Part shown: piece after piece, positions 61,943 to 64,000 of the stretch
How positions within the stretch are numbered: the first letter of the stretch is position 1
How the letters are laid out: each line of letters opens with the position of its first letter
Source of the DNA: Burkholderia contaminans
GTDB taxonomy: Bacteria; Pseudomonadota; Gammaproteobacteria; Burkholderiales; Burkholderiaceae
NCBI RefSeq assembly: GCF_029633825.1
Contig: NZ_CP090641.1
Location: 2,356,001-2,420,000, forward strand
DNA: 64,000 nucleotides
Direction: 5' to 3'
The notes under the pieces: generated by a model
The model's database searches: none
Seen by the model: the letters and a program-made list of their open reading frames with translations, nothing else
What the model was told of the DNA's origin: nothing
Position numbers and translations under genes: made by a program

Positions 61943-63340
61943 TCAGCGCGCGGCGATCGCGTTGCCCGCGTCGGCCGTGTGCGGCGCGGCGGCCGACGCA
62001 TGGCCGCGTTCGCGATCGAGGCTGCGGCGATAGTGCCGGCACCCGGCGGCGAGCAGCAGCGCGGCGAGCGTGGCCGCCGCGACGTTGACGATCGACATCG
62101 AATGACCGACCGCCGCCGGCGCGCCGAACACGCGGTCGGTGAACAGCGCGACGACGGTCGTGCCGATCCCGAGCGCGATCAGGTTCGACACGAGCAGGAA
62201 CAGCGCGGAGATCTGCGCGCGCATCTGGTTCGGCGCGAGCGTCTGCATCGCGGCGGTGGACGTCGGCATCGGGAACGACGCGAAGAACATCGCGACGACG
62301 AGCATCGCGAGCGACGCATGCAGCGAATCGAGCTGCGTGAACAGCGTCGCGGGGATCACCATGCACGCGGCGCCGATCGCGCCGGCGCGCATCGGCGCAT
62401 CGCTGCGGCCGCGCTTGAGCAGCCAGTCGTTGAGCCAGCCGCCGCAGAACACGCCGGCCGTGTTCGCGACCAGCAGCACGATGCCGAGCGTGTAGCCGGC
62501 TTCGACGGCCGTCATCCCGAAGCGGCGGATATAGAACGCGGGCGTCCAGCTCAGCAGGCAGTACAGCGTCATCGCGTAGAACGAGAAGCCGAGGTAGTGA
62601 CACGAGAAGGTCGCGCGATGCGTGCCGACGAAACGCAGCGAATCGCGCATCGACACGCGCCGCACGGCGCCCGAGCGATCCTGCGCGAGCCCCTTGCGTT
62701 GCGGGTCGCGCACGGTCGCGGCGAACAGCAGTGCCACGAGGATTCCCGGCAGCCCGACGATCAGGAACGTGACCTGCCACGCATGCACCTGGCCGACCAC
62801 CGGCAGCGTGAACGCGCTCGCATGCTTGAGCAGCGCGATCACGTAGCCGCCGATCAGGAACGCGACACCGCCGCCGATGAACGAGCCGAGCGAATACACG
62901 GCGATCGCGCGCCCGAACTTCTCCTTCGGGAAGTAGTCGGCGAGCATCGAATACGCGCCGGGCGACAGCGCGGCTTCGCCCACGCCGACGCCCATCCGCG
63001 CGATGAACATCTGAACGAAATGCTGGCTGAGCCCGCACGCGGCGGTCGCGACGCTCCACAGCGCGATGCCGAGCGAGATGATCCGCGGCCGCGCGTAACG
63101 ATCGGCGAGATAGGCGACGGGCAGCCCCATCACCGCATAGAACAGCGAGAACGCGAAACCGTTCAGCAGGCTGAACTGCGTGTCGGACAGGTGCAGGTCG
63201 CGCTTGATCGGCTCGATCATCAGCACGAGGACCTGGCGGTCGACGAACGAAAAGACGTACGCGAGCATGCAGATGACGACGACATACCATTCGTACGTAT
63301 AGCGCTTGCCGTCGGCAGCGCGGGCCGTGGATGCGGACAT
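61943..63340 (-). CDS. MFS transporter of the iac locus
   Basis: A 465-residue carrier with about twelve membrane segments. The FVDRQVLVLMIEPIKRDLHL segment and the C-terminal helix pattern match the aromatic acid/anion symporter group. The start at 63340 (MSASTARAADGKR) is preferred over a longer frame to 63469. It precedes iacF in the same direction (156-base gap), so import of indole-3-acetate or an intermediate is plausible. Confidence 0.87.
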   Translation of the reverse strand: MSASTARAADGKRYTYEWYVVVICMLAYVFSFVDRQVLVLMIEPIKRDLHLSDTQFSLLNGFAFSLFYAVMGLPVAYLADRYARPRIISLGIALWSVATAACGLSQHFVQMFIARMGVGVGEAALSPGAYSMLADYFPKEKFGRAIAVYSLGSFIGGGVAFLIGGYVIALLKHASAFTLPVVGQVHAWQVTFLIVGLPGILVALLFAATVRDPQRKGLAQDRSGAVRRVSMRDSLRFVGTHRATFSCHYLGFSFYAMTLYCLLSWTPAFYIRRFGMTAVEAGYTLGIVLLVANTAGVFCGGWLNDWLLKRGRSDAPMRAGAIGAACMVIPATLFTQLDSLHASLAMLVVAMFFASFPMPTSTAAMQTLAPNQMRAQISALFLLVSNLIALGIGTTVVALFTDRVFGAPAAVGHSMSIVNVAAATLAALLLAAGCRHYRRSLDRERGHASAAAPHTADAGNAIAAR

Positions 63341-63750
63341 GCGGATTCTCCAGGAGCGGGCGGTGGAAACGCGCGGCAGCGGCCTGGCGGGCCGGGCGCC
63401 GTCGCGGCGCGAAAGCGTGCGGGGGCACGTGTCGGAGACGCAGCGTAGTCGGCCAAATCCGGCCGCCATAGCCGGAGTGACAGCCGCGCCACACGGGCAT
63501 TTACCGACCCGGATAAAGAAAACACCAGGGTCTCGCGCGCCGGCCGCCGCGCAGCGCGCCTGCGGCGGGGCGCGCGTGCATCATGCGGCGCATCTATAAG
63601 CGTTATAGAGCGCATTGCGTCGACGTCCGAAATTGTCGTTCCTAGACTCGGCCCGTTTTTGATCGGCAGCGTTGGCCCTTTGCGGCGAACGCGCTTCATG
63701 CCACGCGGCGCGATGCCGACCGGCGCCGCAAACTCTACGGGACGACGACG
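63341..63750. other. Divergent promoter region between the MFS and porin genes
   Basis: A 410-base stretch with no convincing gene. A perfect palindrome CTATAA-GCG-TTATAG sits at 63594-63608. It is followed by a TTGTCG/TAGACT-like element near 63633-63657, plausibly the porin promoter. Confidence 0.5.
63594..63608. promoter_or_regulatory. Palindrome upstream of the porin gene
   Basis: CTATAAGCGTTATAG is a perfect inverted repeat of two 6-base arms with a GCG centre, 143 bases upstream of the porin start. Operator function is inferred. Confidence 0.45.
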
Positions 63751-64000
63751 ATGAACCAACCGAACGGGCGGGCCGACCGGCTTGCCGTACCGCTTGCCGC
63801 GCTGCTTGCCTGCGCGGCGCTGCCCGCATTCGCGCAATCGAGCGTGACGCTCTACGGCCGCATCGACACCGCGATCGAATACGCGAACGCCGGGCCGAAC
63901 CACGTGACGCGCATGGGCAGCGGCAACCTGTGGGCGTCGCAGTGGGGGCTGAAGGGTGTCGAGGATCTCGGCGGCGGCTACGCGACGATCTTCAAGCTGG
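63751..64000 (+). CDS. Gram-negative porin, 3' truncated by the window edge
   Basis: The first 83 residues of an outer-membrane porin. A signal peptide (about residues 11-29, ending PAFAQ) precedes the mature start SSVTLYGRIDTAIEYA, the classical first strand of the 16-stranded porin family, followed by SGNLWASQWGLKGVEDLGGG. The gene runs off the right end. It starts next to the iac MFS gene and may admit the same substrates. Confidence 0.9.
   Translation, partial: MNQPNGRADRLAVPLAALLACAALPAFAQSSVTLYGRIDTAIEYANAGPNHVTRMGSGNLWASQWGLKGVEDLGGGYATIFKL

Overview
The window is GC-rich (about two thirds G+C by eye), densely coded DNA. Its accessory metabolism, fused LivH/LivM permease, TctDE-like and FixLJ-like two-component systems, CMD-domain pairs and indole-3-acetate (iac) genes point to a Burkholderiales bacterium, most likely Burkholderia (cepacia complex). 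That assignment is inference from protein style and gene content, not a database match. There are no rRNA or tRNA genes, no CRISPR array, no insertion sequence and no prophage that I can see.

Layout. 1-2.3 kb: TetR, MarR, a YCII-domain protein and a glutathione transferase. 2.4-6.4 kb: a minus-strand LysR / D-threonine-aldolase-like / ornithine-cyclodeaminase-like / HAD group with shared operator-like dyads. 6.4-12.3 kb: a DUF2760 gene and two Hsp70-like genes, the second carrying a one-base frameshift. 12.3-15.3 kb: citrulline/ornithine catabolism (CtlX and ornithine cyclodeaminase) with a divergent Lrp/AsnC regulator. 15.6-16.4 kb: an isoprenylcysteine-methyltransferase-like membrane enzyme. 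16.5-25.1 kb: a LysR-flavin monooxygenase-CMD-alkylhydroperoxidase operon divergent from a branched-chain-type ABC importer whose last ATPase gene is frameshifted. 25.1-31.7 kb: DinB and TetR genes, a TctDE-like system, and an unpartnered ABC-type solute-binding protein with an MFS carrier. 31.7-39.3 kb: a membrane protein, an orphan antitoxin-like gene, a MASE4-type kinase with a NarL-type regulator, a small zincin-like protein, a DedA/PAP2/LssY protein with a degenerate PAP2 site, and an HI1419/HI1420-type toxin-antitoxin pair.

39.3-44.8 kb holds a GMC dehydrogenase and a Baeyer-Villiger monooxygenase fused to an esterase, divergent from an AraC regulator. Together they read as a compact alcohol-to-ketone-to-ester-to-acid route. 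45.4-46.6 kb holds the feature I find most novel: a 40-residue acidic-leader peptide gene with promoter, Shine-Dalgarno site and a strong hairpin, followed by an M29/NicX-like metalloenzyme. This is RiPP-like architecture. 46.9-49.5 kb: an AsnC regulator, an RBBP9-type hydrolase and an MFS carrier.

49.5-63.4 kb is an indole-3-acetic acid degradation (iac) locus: iacA-B-I-H-E, iacG, iacC-D, iacF, an extra tautomerase, a LysR regulator and an MFS carrier. Its FixLJ-type kinase and regulator are split either side of iacABIHE. Two tandem-repeat arrays lie in this locus, one made of copies of the LysR gene's 3' end. A porin gene runs off the right edge.
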